A stretch of DNA of 39,128 nt. It comes from Pedobacter sp. Its GTDB lineage: Bacteria > Bacteroidota > Bacteroidia > Sphingobacteriales > Sphingobacteriaceae. The translations under genes and the position numbers were made by a program. Numbering within the stretch: the stretch's first letter is position 1; the number at the start of each line of letters is the position of its first letter. Of this stretch, positions 8,077-16,004 are shown in pieces. The stretch spans positions 1 to 39,128 of the forward strand of contig SEDG01000002.1 in NCBI GenBank assembly GCA_004295885.1, read 5' to 3'. The notes beneath the pieces were generated by a model. The model was given only the letters and a program-made list of their open reading frames with translations. It made no database searches and was not told the origin of the DNA.

Positions 8077-9096
8077 TTACCAACCAGACATTTCATCCAA
8101 GCTGACCACGTTTTCCGCTTCTATCAATGCCTTGATCTCTGCAACTTTGTTGTGTTCAAACACCAGTTCCGACCAGCCCATAAAAAAAGTCCATTTAGGT
8201 TGCTTCGCCAAAATTGCCGAGCTTGGATATTTTTGACATTCACCGACGGCAATAGGTTTGCCAGCAGCGACCTTTACCATAATGTCATATTTCTCCTGGC
8301 TAAAGCCACTTTTATCATCGTAAATATCCAGGGCAGCGACATCCCAATAGGCCGCTCCTGGGTTATAGGCGTCCGCATCGGCGGCTAAAGTCTTAAAGTC
8401 CTGTATATCCCAAACCCATATTAGGTTATTTAACTTCTTTGTTCTTGTCAAATAATCGTGCGTGAGCTGATATAATTTTCGGGTTCCCTCGGGTCCTGGA
8501 CGGCCTCCCCACCAGAAAACACCTTGGTTCATTTCATGCAGCGGCCTAAAGAGAACCTCGACACCCTTTTGTTTAAGTTGATCTAGATATATGGCTATCT
8601 CATCCATCATCACTTTCCAACGGGAATTGATTGCGGTTCCATCAGTTAACAATTCTTTCCACTGTGCATCGCTTAGCTTACTAAGCACACCGTTCTTGTC
8701 CCAACCACAGGGCTGTTCAAGTGCTGGGCTACAGGCATGCCACATGATATTGACAACAGCTCCTTTCTTCCATTGCACTGCAGCTTCATTAATCATAGTT
8801 TGCCTGTTGGCAATGTTCTCTTTTTGAAATAAGAAATCTCCGCTCCAAAAACCAGGAAACTTACCTGTTGCCACTTTAACCGTATCTGTCCATCTTGCGG
8901 GATGGGCGTTAGGCTCCCTGTTATGGATGCCAGCTATCGTATATTTTCCAGAAATGGCGTATAAATAATTTAATGACCTGAAACGGGTAGGGCCCTTAAT
9001 TTTTTTAGTGTCTGGCAGTTTGCCCTTTTGAGCATAGGTGTTGTCGCAAACAGTTGCCAGTGCAACTAACATAATGACAAAACGAATAATTTTCAT
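8077..9096 (-). CDS. GH26 beta-mannanase / mannobiohydrolase, periplasmic
   Basis: This 339-residue GH26 enzyme hydrolyses beta-1,4-mannosidic bonds. The signal peptide ends YAQ (residue 23) without a lipobox, suggesting the periplasm. The family acid/base is Glu188 in PLHEMNQ and the nucleophile Glu286 in PIAVGEC. His120 (IMWHAC) and the FWWGGRPGP segment are also typical. It is clearly paralogous to the lipoprotein GH26 at 30795-31826, sharing HEMNQ, GGRPGP, WVW-QDF and FMGW blocks. A periplasmic enzyme releasing mannobiose from imported oligomers would feed the epimerase/phosphorylase route. The exact mode (endo- or exo-acting) cannot be read from sequence. Confidence 0.88.
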   Translation of the reverse strand: MKIIRFVIMLVALATVCDNTYAQKGKLPDTKKIKGPTRFRSLNYLYAISGKYTIAGIHNREPNAHPARWTDTVKVATGKFPGFWSGDFLFQKENIANRQTMINEAAVQWKKGAVVNIMWHACSPALEQPCGWDKNGVLSKLSDAQWKELLTDGTAINSRWKVMMDEIAIYLDQLKQKGVEVLFRPLHEMNQGVFWWGGRPGPEGTRKLYQLTHDYLTRTKKLNNLIWVWDIQDFKTLAADADAYNPGAAYWDVAALDIYDDKSGFSQEKYDIMVKVAAGKPIAVGECQKYPSSAILAKQPKWTFFMGWSELVFEHNKVAEIKALIEAENVVSLDEMSGW

Positions 9097-9121
9097 AGCG
9101 GTTCTTTATTAGGAATGTGTT

Positions 9122-10807
9122 TTATTTAATGATCAGCACCAAATCTGCGTTTGCCGCTAATGTAATATCATTGATCTTTAACTGTTTAGAAACAGATTTC
9201 ATCTTCCGTGGAGATGAAAGTGCGCCTGTTTCGCACGTGTAAACTTGCAATGTAGGTGCCGTTGACTTGACCTGGGTATTTACGGAAGCCTTAATTGTTT
9301 CCTTAGTAGGGTTATACACATAGATGTAGGTCTCCACACCACATTTTACGCTGTATAGTTCCAGTTGTGCTGAACTGGCAACTGCCTTATGGATCAGAAA
9401 TGAGCCTCTTCCAGCTTTCATCATCATATCTTGGACTTTTCTTACCCTTGCGATGTAGGCGTCAGTGCCTCTATCATCGAAATATTCCCACCACCATGAA
9501 AGAGGTAAGATTGGTGTAGGCGTAAAAAGCCCATACCATAGCCCTCTTTTGAAGTCACTATCCATTTCATCGGCGAAAAGATTGAAATCCTTAGACCAAT
9601 CATACTCATAGCCAAATTCCCCGATTACATACGGCTTCTTGAACTGATTTGTATAACTGACAATAGTGGTCGGTAATGCCTTGTTATTTTTATAGATATG
9701 CTTTTGATTAAAATCAATATTGGCAATGGAGTTAAGCCCCTTCAAGTCCCGATGGGAAATACTGGTTGTTACCAAATGCTTAAAAGGATCAATCTTCTTA
9801 ATATACGCGCTCATTTCATCATGCCACTGCACAATTGCTGCAGGGTCTATTGGATTGTTCCTGTCCCGAAACTGCACGTTGTCAATCTCGTTAAAGAATT
9901 CCCAGGCCCCAATTGCATTACTATATCCCCATCTTGCCACAATAAACCTAAGCCTATTCCTATATTGCTGTTTAGCCTTTTCGTCCACAAAAAAATTGGC
10001 TGTCGAGGTTGCGTACCTTCCATTACGCTCATCATAAGATCCAGGGCCCAAAGTCAACATTACATATAGCCCAAGTGAGTCTGACAGATCAATCATCCTA
10101 TCGAGCTTTTTAATTGCGCTTGGGTTAAAGTACTCATCAGACTTAGTGTAACGGCTATTGTTAAAGTTGGAATTCCAGTCCAATGGCAGGTTCCAGGAAC
10201 AAATCCAGGTACGGTAGTAATTACCACCGTGCGAGGCTAGCGAACGCAACATGTACTCGTAATTATATTTAGGTTTCTCGTGTAAGGCCTTAAAAAACTT
10301 AGAATCATCGTTAGCCCTAGACTCCCAGCAAAGGTTCTCGCCAATCCCCCTGAAAAACTCGCCATTGTCGAACTGGAAACCCCAGTCATTCTTTGCATGA
10401 AGTATTCCCTTGCCAGTTCCCTTTTTTGATGAGAAAGTTTTTTTCACACTTGACGCCACAGGTCTCTCTTGTTTGTTAAGCTGAAATTTATAGGCATAAT
10501 TACCGACTTCCTGAGGAGTGAACCTTGCTTTCCATAAAGAGGTTTCATTGCTTTTACCCCTTTCGAAATAACATGGTAAGGTTAATTTCTTGCCAGTGGG
10601 ACTGGTTATGACCATGTCCAGGCTGATTTCCTCCTGTAAATATGCATTGGCAAACTCCGCCGTGATCAGGATATCCCACTCAGCCTTGGCATATTGGTAA
10701 ACTACCTTATTCATGACTTTGGAAGTTACGATCTTATTCTCTTGCCCAAAGGTATCTGAAGCATTTATGGAGGCTAGCAGCAGATATAATAATACGATTT
10801 TTTTCAT
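9122..10807 (-). CDS. GH5-like glycoside hydrolase with N-terminal DUF5060-type domain
   Basis: This 561-residue secreted enzyme starts at MKKIVLLYLL; the longer frame to 10870 would put 21 polar residues before the signal peptide. The signal peptide ends near TFGQ. A beta-sandwich of the DUF5060 kind (about 30-125) precedes a TIM barrel of clan GH-A. The acid/base is probably Glu307 (EFFNEIDN) and the nucleophile Glu397 (YVIGEFGYEY). A C-terminal beta domain closes the protein. The family assignment within GH5 is uncertain; a beta-mannosidic or beta-glucosidic activity fits the context. It is the first gene of a three-gene operon with GH26 and the esterase. Confidence 0.75.
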   Translation of the reverse strand: MKKIVLLYLLLASINASDTFGQENKIVTSKVMNKVVYQYAKAEWDILITAEFANAYLQEEISLDMVITSPTGKKLTLPCYFERGKSNETSLWKARFTPQEVGNYAYKFQLNKQERPVASSVKKTFSSKKGTGKGILHAKNDWGFQFDNGEFFRGIGENLCWESRANDDSKFFKALHEKPKYNYEYMLRSLASHGGNYYRTWICSWNLPLDWNSNFNNSRYTKSDEYFNPSAIKKLDRMIDLSDSLGLYVMLTLGPGSYDERNGRYATSTANFFVDEKAKQQYRNRLRFIVARWGYSNAIGAWEFFNEIDNVQFRDRNNPIDPAAIVQWHDEMSAYIKKIDPFKHLVTTSISHRDLKGLNSIANIDFNQKHIYKNNKALPTTIVSYTNQFKKPYVIGEFGYEYDWSKDFNLFADEMDSDFKRGLWYGLFTPTPILPLSWWWEYFDDRGTDAYIARVRKVQDMMMKAGRGSFLIHKAVASSAQLELYSVKCGVETYIYVYNPTKETIKASVNTQVKSTAPTLQVYTCETGALSSPRKMKSVSKQLKINDITLAANADLVLIIK

Positions 10808-10855
10808 TCTTGATATTTGGTTAAAATGGCAGTGCCTGTTTGCCCGCCTACTTTT

Positions 10856-10913
10856 CAAAGCTAATGGCATAAAGTATTTTAATGTAATGTTATTTTAACA
10901 TTTGTTTGTACTA
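10856..10913 (-). promoter_or_regulatory. promoter of the GH5-GH26-esterase operon with regulon element (site D)
   Basis: The element at 10913-10885 has TAGTAC, N8, GTTAAAATA, AC, ATTA. Twenty-one bp downstream is TAGCTTTG (10863-10856), a perfect TAnnTTTG box. The chosen start codon at 10807 follows after 48 bp. The element begins 32 bp after the stop of the preceding gene. Confidence 0.8.
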
Positions 10914-10945
10914 TGCTTTACCCAATCGATTTTTACGCCAGAAGG

Positions 10946-12486
10946 TTATTTCCTTGCGGCATTGCGATTTTTTAGCAGAACCAACAGTGGTTCCCTATAT
11001 GATCCGCTACTGCTTGTATAAAATTTATTTCCAAGCAATAGTTCAGGTTTCCCATCACCATCAACATCACCCACATCCATGGTTAACCCCTTTTGGAAAG
11101 GTATGTCCTTTGGTAAGGCAAATGGCTGAAATGAGTAATTTCCATTGTTCTGTAGATAAACAAACGCCTCCCAAGGGGTTATCGCAGCGGGAAACGCGCT
11201 AATTGCAGCTATGTCAAGGTCTCCATCTAAATCCAAGTCTTTCGCAATTGCCTTGTAACAGCCATTTATGGGATGAAAATATCTTAGCTTGAATTTATTC
11301 CCTCCCTCATTTAGATAGAGATATATGCCATGGTATGGCTTTAAGATTTTACTGAGGTCCGCATTGTCCCCACAGGTATAGAGGATATCAGTCAGTCCAT
11401 CCCTGTTAAAATCAATCCGTTGGAAAGAACTGGATCCATAAGAGGGCGGAAAGGACATGATTCGCTTTTCAGTAAATTTTCCATCCCCAATATTGGCATA
11501 AAGATAAATGGCCTCGTCTGCCTGGGCGAACAGTGCCCAAATATCTGGCAGGCCATCGTGATCATAATCGTCGATTTTCAGGTCAATCGCACCGGGAAAA
11601 TCGCGTAGAACATGCGTTTGATAAACCCCCTTGCCCATATTCTCTCGCCAAGTTAACCGGCCCAGCATATTGCCGAATTCTGCTATCAACTGATCTGGCA
11701 ATCCATCTTTATTAAAATCTGCACTCAATGCCTTGAGTGGCCTGCCCAGACTCCCAAAATTGTTATACTTGGCTAGGCCTTTGATGCCCATAGGTGAAAG
11801 ATCAGCTTTTGCCAACATCCCATTTTTTAGGTTATTGGCATTGAAGTCTTTCCCGATAATCGTGGCCACCGCTGAACCTGCCTGTAAATTAATATCTACG
11901 ACAGGACCGGGCGTACTTACCTTTTCAAGTATCGTTAACTGTCTGTCAAGCGAATAAAGCCTATTGGCCATACCATCTCCAACATAGATTTGTTGCCTTT
12001 TAGAATCAATCTTAACCACTGTAGCGATGGCCAGCTTGCTGAAGAAAGCGGAGTCCGGTAACTTCACCTCAAAATTTGGAAGCCCAAATCTCACAGGTAG
12101 GGTAACTCGCTGTGCCGGCATCTCAAGGGGAGCCTGATTGACATAAAAGTCCTGGAGTTTTTGCCAACTTCCTTGGTCTATTACCGCAACCCTTGGGAAA
12201 AGCTTTCAGTTATGGAATCTAGGGCGTGGTTAGAAGGAGTGGCGCCGAGCAGTAGCCCCATAGACGGGAGTACAGATTTAGCCCAAATTTCTTTTGTGAG
12301 CAAAGAAGGCTCTGGGAAGGCATGGCAGCTTTGGCAATATCTTTCGGCAAGGGTTCTTGCCTCAACCGTTCCGCTTTCCGGTGCCTTTGCCACAGATGTG
12401 AGCTTGGTATGCCTCGGGTATAAAAAGACTAACAGGATAATGACACAACCGATCCCTATTAAAACCAACCTGTTTTTTGATTGCAT
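10946..12486 (-). pseudogene. cytochrome c / FG-GAP (VCBS) repeat protein, interrupted by a frameshift
   Basis: Two frames appear to be one gene. The first (12486-12181, 101 aa) has a membrane anchor (about residues 8-23) and a haem-binding CXXCH (Cys51-His55). The second (from about 12200 to 10946) continues with a segment reading ...VIDQGSWQKLQDFYVNQAPLEMPAQ and at least five calcium-binding FG-GAP loops (DFNKDGLPD, DYDHDGLPD, DFNRDGLTD, DLDLDGDLD, DVDGDGKPE). The frames would join if one T were added to the TTTT run near 12205. A lost base or a sequencing error in a homopolymer is the simplest cause. Intact relatives are single proteins of about 500 residues. It is last in the SusCD operon. 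Without the fix, the 391-aa C-terminal frame (12121-10946) would lack any export signal. Confidence 0.7.
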
Positions 12487-12499
12487 GTTTATCGATTAT

Positions 12500-12534
12500 A
12501 AATGGCCCATAACATTTTCCGCCATGGGCCATTT
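12500..12534. terminator. intercistronic hairpin, possible partial terminator
   Basis: A perfect 10-bp stem, AAATGGCCCA (12500-12509) with TGGGCCATTT (12525-12534), lies between the PKD gene and the cytochrome/FG-GAP gene. In the direction of transcription (minus) it is followed by TATAATCG rather than a strong T-run, so it may only lower readthrough or protect the 3' end of the upstream mRNA. A T-run follows on the plus strand. Confidence 0.5.
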
Positions 12535-12537
12535 TTA

Positions 12538-13671
12538 TTATGGTAACATTACCAAGCTAACATTATCAACCAAGAAATCTCCATTTGATTTCCCCGCGGA
12601 TGTAAGCACGCCGATTCCAACGTACACCGTACCCGTCAAGGTAGCCGTATATACGCCATTAGTGGCGACGAGCAATCCATAACCTCCATTTAAAGGGGCC
12701 AATTGGGAGATTTCTCCATCTAATGCCTTTGAATTTTGATTGGATCCCCAACCATTCCAGGTATTCAGGCCATAGATGAAATTGTTATCTGGACTAGAAT
12801 TATTCTCCACCCAAAGCGTATTACTCTTAGAGATATAAAATTGCAGGAAAGAAAACGTAGCTCCAGCTGGAACCTTAACTTGGGCGGTAAATCTATATTT
12901 CTTGCCTGATGTCACCTGAACTGCCTGATAGATAATGCCACTTACAGAGCCGGTGAAAGATGGCCAACGCAAGCAACCATTATAACCAGCCGATGGCTTA
13001 TCGGTTGTATGTCCATAAGTTGGTACCACTCCCGTGCTATAAGCTGTCCAGAAACTGTTTTCCCCAGTCTCAAAACTACCACCCTTAACCAGATTGTTAT
13101 CAACTATGGTAATGGCTTTTGTCTTTACCACAACATCCCCCAATAGACCCGTGACAGTTAATTTCACGTTGTAGGTTCCAAAGGCTGCAAACTTATGGTC
13201 GGGAGCAGTGGCTGTTGATGTTGCTGTTCCATCTCCAAAGTCCCAAACAACTGCGTCAGCGGCGGTCGAGGTATTCAAGAACACCGTATTTAAACCGAAG
13301 CTGGTGGCTGAGACTTCAAAATCTGCAATGGCGGCCGCTGATGCAGGCACCACTTTTTCAATGGTATTTGAATAACCTGCCTCGCTGGTTACCTTTAATG
13401 TAACCTTGAACTTACCAGGAACCGCATAGTTATGCACCGGTGACTTTTCGGTCGAACTGGTTCCATCACCAAACTGCCAGTAATATGATTCGGCGCTTGT
13501 TGATGTATTGTTAAAGGTGACCGCCAGGGATCCTGAAGATGCCGTGAAAGCAGCGACGGGCTTGACCCCATCCTTGACTATGGATTTTATGGTGTCGTCT
13601 TCCTTGCAGGAAGATAACACTAACGTGATTAAGCCTAATCCGACTAAGCAAATCGTGAATATTTTTTTCAT
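12538..13671 (-). CDS. PKD-domain lipoprotein, probable surface glycan-binding protein
   Basis: This 377-residue lipoprotein has a signal ending LSSC (Cys22). Two PKD domains follow (about 35-110 and 112-190), each with the family signature (YWQFGDGTSS and VWDFGDGTAT). A C-terminal beta-sandwich of about 180 residues (from GGSFETGENSFW) resembles carbohydrate-binding modules of the CBM4/9 kind. It holds the place that SusE/SusF-type surface glycan-binding proteins take after SusCD genes. PKD domains probably act as spacers lifting the binding module from the cell surface. Ligand specificity is not visible. Confidence 0.8.
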   Translation of the reverse strand: MKKIFTICLVGLGLITLVLSSCKEDDTIKSIVKDGVKPVAAFTASSGSLAVTFNNTSTSAESYYWQFGDGTSSTEKSPVHNYAVPGKFKVTLKVTSEAGYSNTIEKVVPASAAAIADFEVSATSFGLNTVFLNTSTAADAVVWDFGDGTATSTATAPDHKFAAFGTYNVKLTVTGLLGDVVVKTKAITIVDNNLVKGGSFETGENSFWTAYSTGVVPTYGHTTDKPSAGYNGCLRWPSFTGSVSGIIYQAVQVTSGKKYRFTAQVKVPAGATFSFLQFYISKSNTLWVENNSSPDNNFIYGLNTWNGWGSNQNSKALDGEISQLAPLNGGYGLLVATNGVYTATLTGTVYVGIGVLTSAGKSNGDFLVDNVSLVMLP

Positions 13672-13696
13672 GCCATTTTTTAATTAAAAGTTGTTC

Positions 13697-14263
13697 TTAT
13701 AGTTTAAGTGCGTTCACATCAACGATAACTATTACCTTGTCATTTTTTGGGTTTAGCGCATACTTGGTGGGATTAGTTATTGCTATGGCCAAGGCTACTT
13801 TCTTACCCGTGAAATTGGCCTTTAACTGGCTTCTGGTAATCGAAAGTAGAAATTGCTCAGAAGATTTCCCATCTGCCACGGCCACACTTTGGCTCAGTTG
13901 ATACATAGTGGTGGGCAACAATACCGTATTGGTCAATACATTGTTCGTGATCAGCGTCCCGATAGTATCTGGCCTTGTAATTATATTAACACTAAAGGCA
14001 TCGTTACTCACCTTGCCACTTCTAGAGACCCCCAATATCACATGGATACGGTCGTTCTTCAAATCATCTATATAATTGCGGGAGGCCGAATCGAGACCCT
14101 TGGGAACAAGGTAATTCAGGTTGCTACCTGTAGACAGGCTTTGGGGAATATAGATTTTCGCTTCCCCGAAATCTGCTTCGCTGTCATCTTTTTCGCAGCC
14201 TAGAAAGAGGCCCAATAAGGCCAACGGCAATACTAAAAGGAATTGTTTGATTTTTAATCTCAT
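13697..14263 (-). CDS. DUF1735-like surface lipoprotein
   Basis: This 188-residue lipoprotein starts at MRLKIKQFLL; an ATG at 14284 would add seven residues. The lipobox is LFLGC (Cys23). The rest (AKIYIPQS..., then beta-rich sequence ending NDKVIVIVDV) matches the DUF1735/BT_3987-like N-terminal domain of SusCD-associated lipoproteins. Usually this domain precedes a larger catalytic or binding module; here it stands alone. It sits between SusD2 (23 bp upstream) and the PKD protein (25 bp downstream), so a role in surface glycan capture is likely. Confidence 0.7.
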   Translation of the reverse strand: MRLKIKQFLLVLPLALLGLFLGCEKDDSEADFGEAKIYIPQSLSTGSNLNYLVPKGLDSASRNYIDDLKNDRIHVILGVSRSGKVSNDAFSVNIITRPDTIGTLITNNVLTNTVLLPTTMYQLSQSVAVADGKSSEQFLLSITRSQLKANFTGKKVALAIAITNPTKYALNPKNDKVIVIVDVNALKL

Positions 14264-14286
14264 CGTACTGTATTTAAAATTCATGA

Positions 14287-15987
14287 CTAATAACCAGGGT
14301 TTTGTACAAGGGAACCATTTGATCTTACCACCTCTGCCCGAGGAAAGGGAAGGTAATACATTGGGGTCCTGAATACTCTTGTCGCCACATCTACCACACT
14401 GTAATTGAAGGTTCCGTTAGGATTCTTGGTAACCTTGACGCCCCTGATTGGTTGATTAAGTAATGTAGAAGCATCATTCCATCTTAACAAATCCCAGTAA
14501 CGATGATCCTCGAAAGCTAGTTCTATTCGACGTTCGTGCCTTATCGCCAGTCGCATGGCACTTTTATCTGCGGCAACAACTGCCGGCATCGCTACACCTG
14601 CTCTAGCCCGAACCATGTTTATGGCTTGACGGGCCGTCATTACAGATGCAGGATCCGGAGCAAGATTATCTGGCCCGAAAGCTTCATTCATGGCTTCGGC
14701 ATAATTAAGTAGGATTTCCGCATAACGAAAGGCAATCCACTGATGTTGGGCAGTTGCGTTATTCACAAGGTCAAGGTTTGGAGCCAGAAATTTCTTGATA
14801 TAATAACCGGTACGGCTCGTATTTACCTTTGTCATATCATCCGAACCACCCACCGATTGATCGATTGTGCGTCCATTCCAAGTACTCCCATTGGTAACGA
14901 TGGTCTCTGCCAATCGAGGGTCGCGATTCTTGTAAATATCCGTTGGGTCTGCCGAACCCTTTAACTCATATTCAGCAACCAAGTTGTGAGATGGCGTTAC
15001 CCCACTTGAACCCCCTGATGTAGATATTGGATAGTTCGCCCGTTCCAGGTCATTTCCACCGGCACGCCTAATGGCTAAGATTGTCTCTGAACTTGCCAGC
15101 GCATTGTTACCTTGGAAATAGTTGCCATATCCCGCCGTATGTAGGGAATATCCCAGTCCAGTGGTGGTCATCACATCCCTTGCGGCAGCAGCTGCCCTTG
15201 CCCATTTCGCCTGATCGTTTGTCGGGTTATGCAGCGGACTTGCCGCATACAGAAGAACTCTTGCCTTGATAGCTAGTGCAGAGCCCTTGCTAAAGCGACC
15301 GTCCTGGTCAGAGTAGCCATTGGTTTTCCAATTCAAGGCGATGCTATCCTTATAGTTGTCAATTTCCGAAACAATAAAATTCACCACATCATCATAGCTC
15401 GATTTTGCAACGTTGGTATCATCACCACTTTGTTGTAATGTTTTATTGATGATGGGCACACCGCCATAACGCTTTAACAATTCCGAATAATAAAAGGCTT
15501 TTGCGATGTGCGCCTCACCCCTGTAGGATGAGATAAATAGTTTATCTCTGGTATAGTTGGTTACATCAGTAACCGTATCCCTATTTTTTGTGATCATAGC
15601 TTTCCAACCCTTTGAATAATCCAAAAAGAAGTTAGCAGCTCTTATACCCTCGTAAAAACTGTAGTATTTATTTACCTCAACAGAGGGATTTGCTTCGCTC
15701 AAAGTTCCTTGGTTAAATGGGATAACCCCTTGTGCATATGACAGGGTCTGTTGCGCATCATCGGTTGCAGCGTCAAAAAAACTGTTGTCCAGTGAAGTAA
15801 AGCTGATTGCCGATGACATTGGCGCATAAAATGCATTTGCAAACCCCGTCAGGGATGTCCTGGTAGATAGAACTGTCTCAGGGGTTGGCGCCGTATCAAG
15901 CTGGGTGTTTAGGAAATCCTTCTTACAACCCGCTAACGCTCCCATCACGAATAAAGCAAGCAAGGTATAGTTATATTTAGTTTTCAT
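14287..15987 (-). CDS. SusD-like nutrient-binding lipoprotein (second pair)
   Basis: This 566-residue SusD/RagB family protein has lipobox ALAGC (Cys21) and the family N-terminus KDFLNTQLDTAPTPE. Its C-terminal part has the usual RHERRIELAFEDHRYWDLLRW block and ends LVQNPGY. It would cap the SusC2 barrel at the outer membrane and bind an incoming oligosaccharide. It is 17 bp downstream of SusC2 in the long operon. The family is certain; the ligand is inferred from the locus. Confidence 0.92.
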   Translation of the reverse strand: MKTKYNYTLLALFVMGALAGCKKDFLNTQLDTAPTPETVLSTRTSLTGFANAFYAPMSSAISFTSLDNSFFDAATDDAQQTLSYAQGVIPFNQGTLSEANPSVEVNKYYSFYEGIRAANFFLDYSKGWKAMITKNRDTVTDVTNYTRDKLFISSYRGEAHIAKAFYYSELLKRYGGVPIINKTLQQSGDDTNVAKSSYDDVVNFIVSEIDNYKDSIALNWKTNGYSDQDGRFSKGSALAIKARVLLYAASPLHNPTNDQAKWARAAAAARDVMTTTGLGYSLHTAGYGNYFQGNNALASSETILAIRRAGGNDLERANYPISTSGGSSGVTPSHNLVAEYELKGSADPTDIYKNRDPRLAETIVTNGSTWNGRTIDQSVGGSDDMTKVNTSRTGYYIKKFLAPNLDLVNNATAQHQWIAFRYAEILLNYAEAMNEAFGPDNLAPDPASVMTARQAINMVRARAGVAMPAVVAADKSAMRLAIRHERRIELAFEDHRYWDLLRWNDASTLLNQPIRGVKVTKNPNGTFNYSVVDVATRVFRTPMYYLPFPRAEVVRSNGSLVQNPGY

Positions 15988-16004
15988 TAATAAATATTTT
16001 AAAG

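Noticed and set aside
12181..12215. Programmed -1 frameshifting in the haem/FG-GAP gene
   Set aside because: The TTTTCCC run is not in the right phase for an X-XXY-YYZ slip site. A lost base in a homopolymer explains it better.
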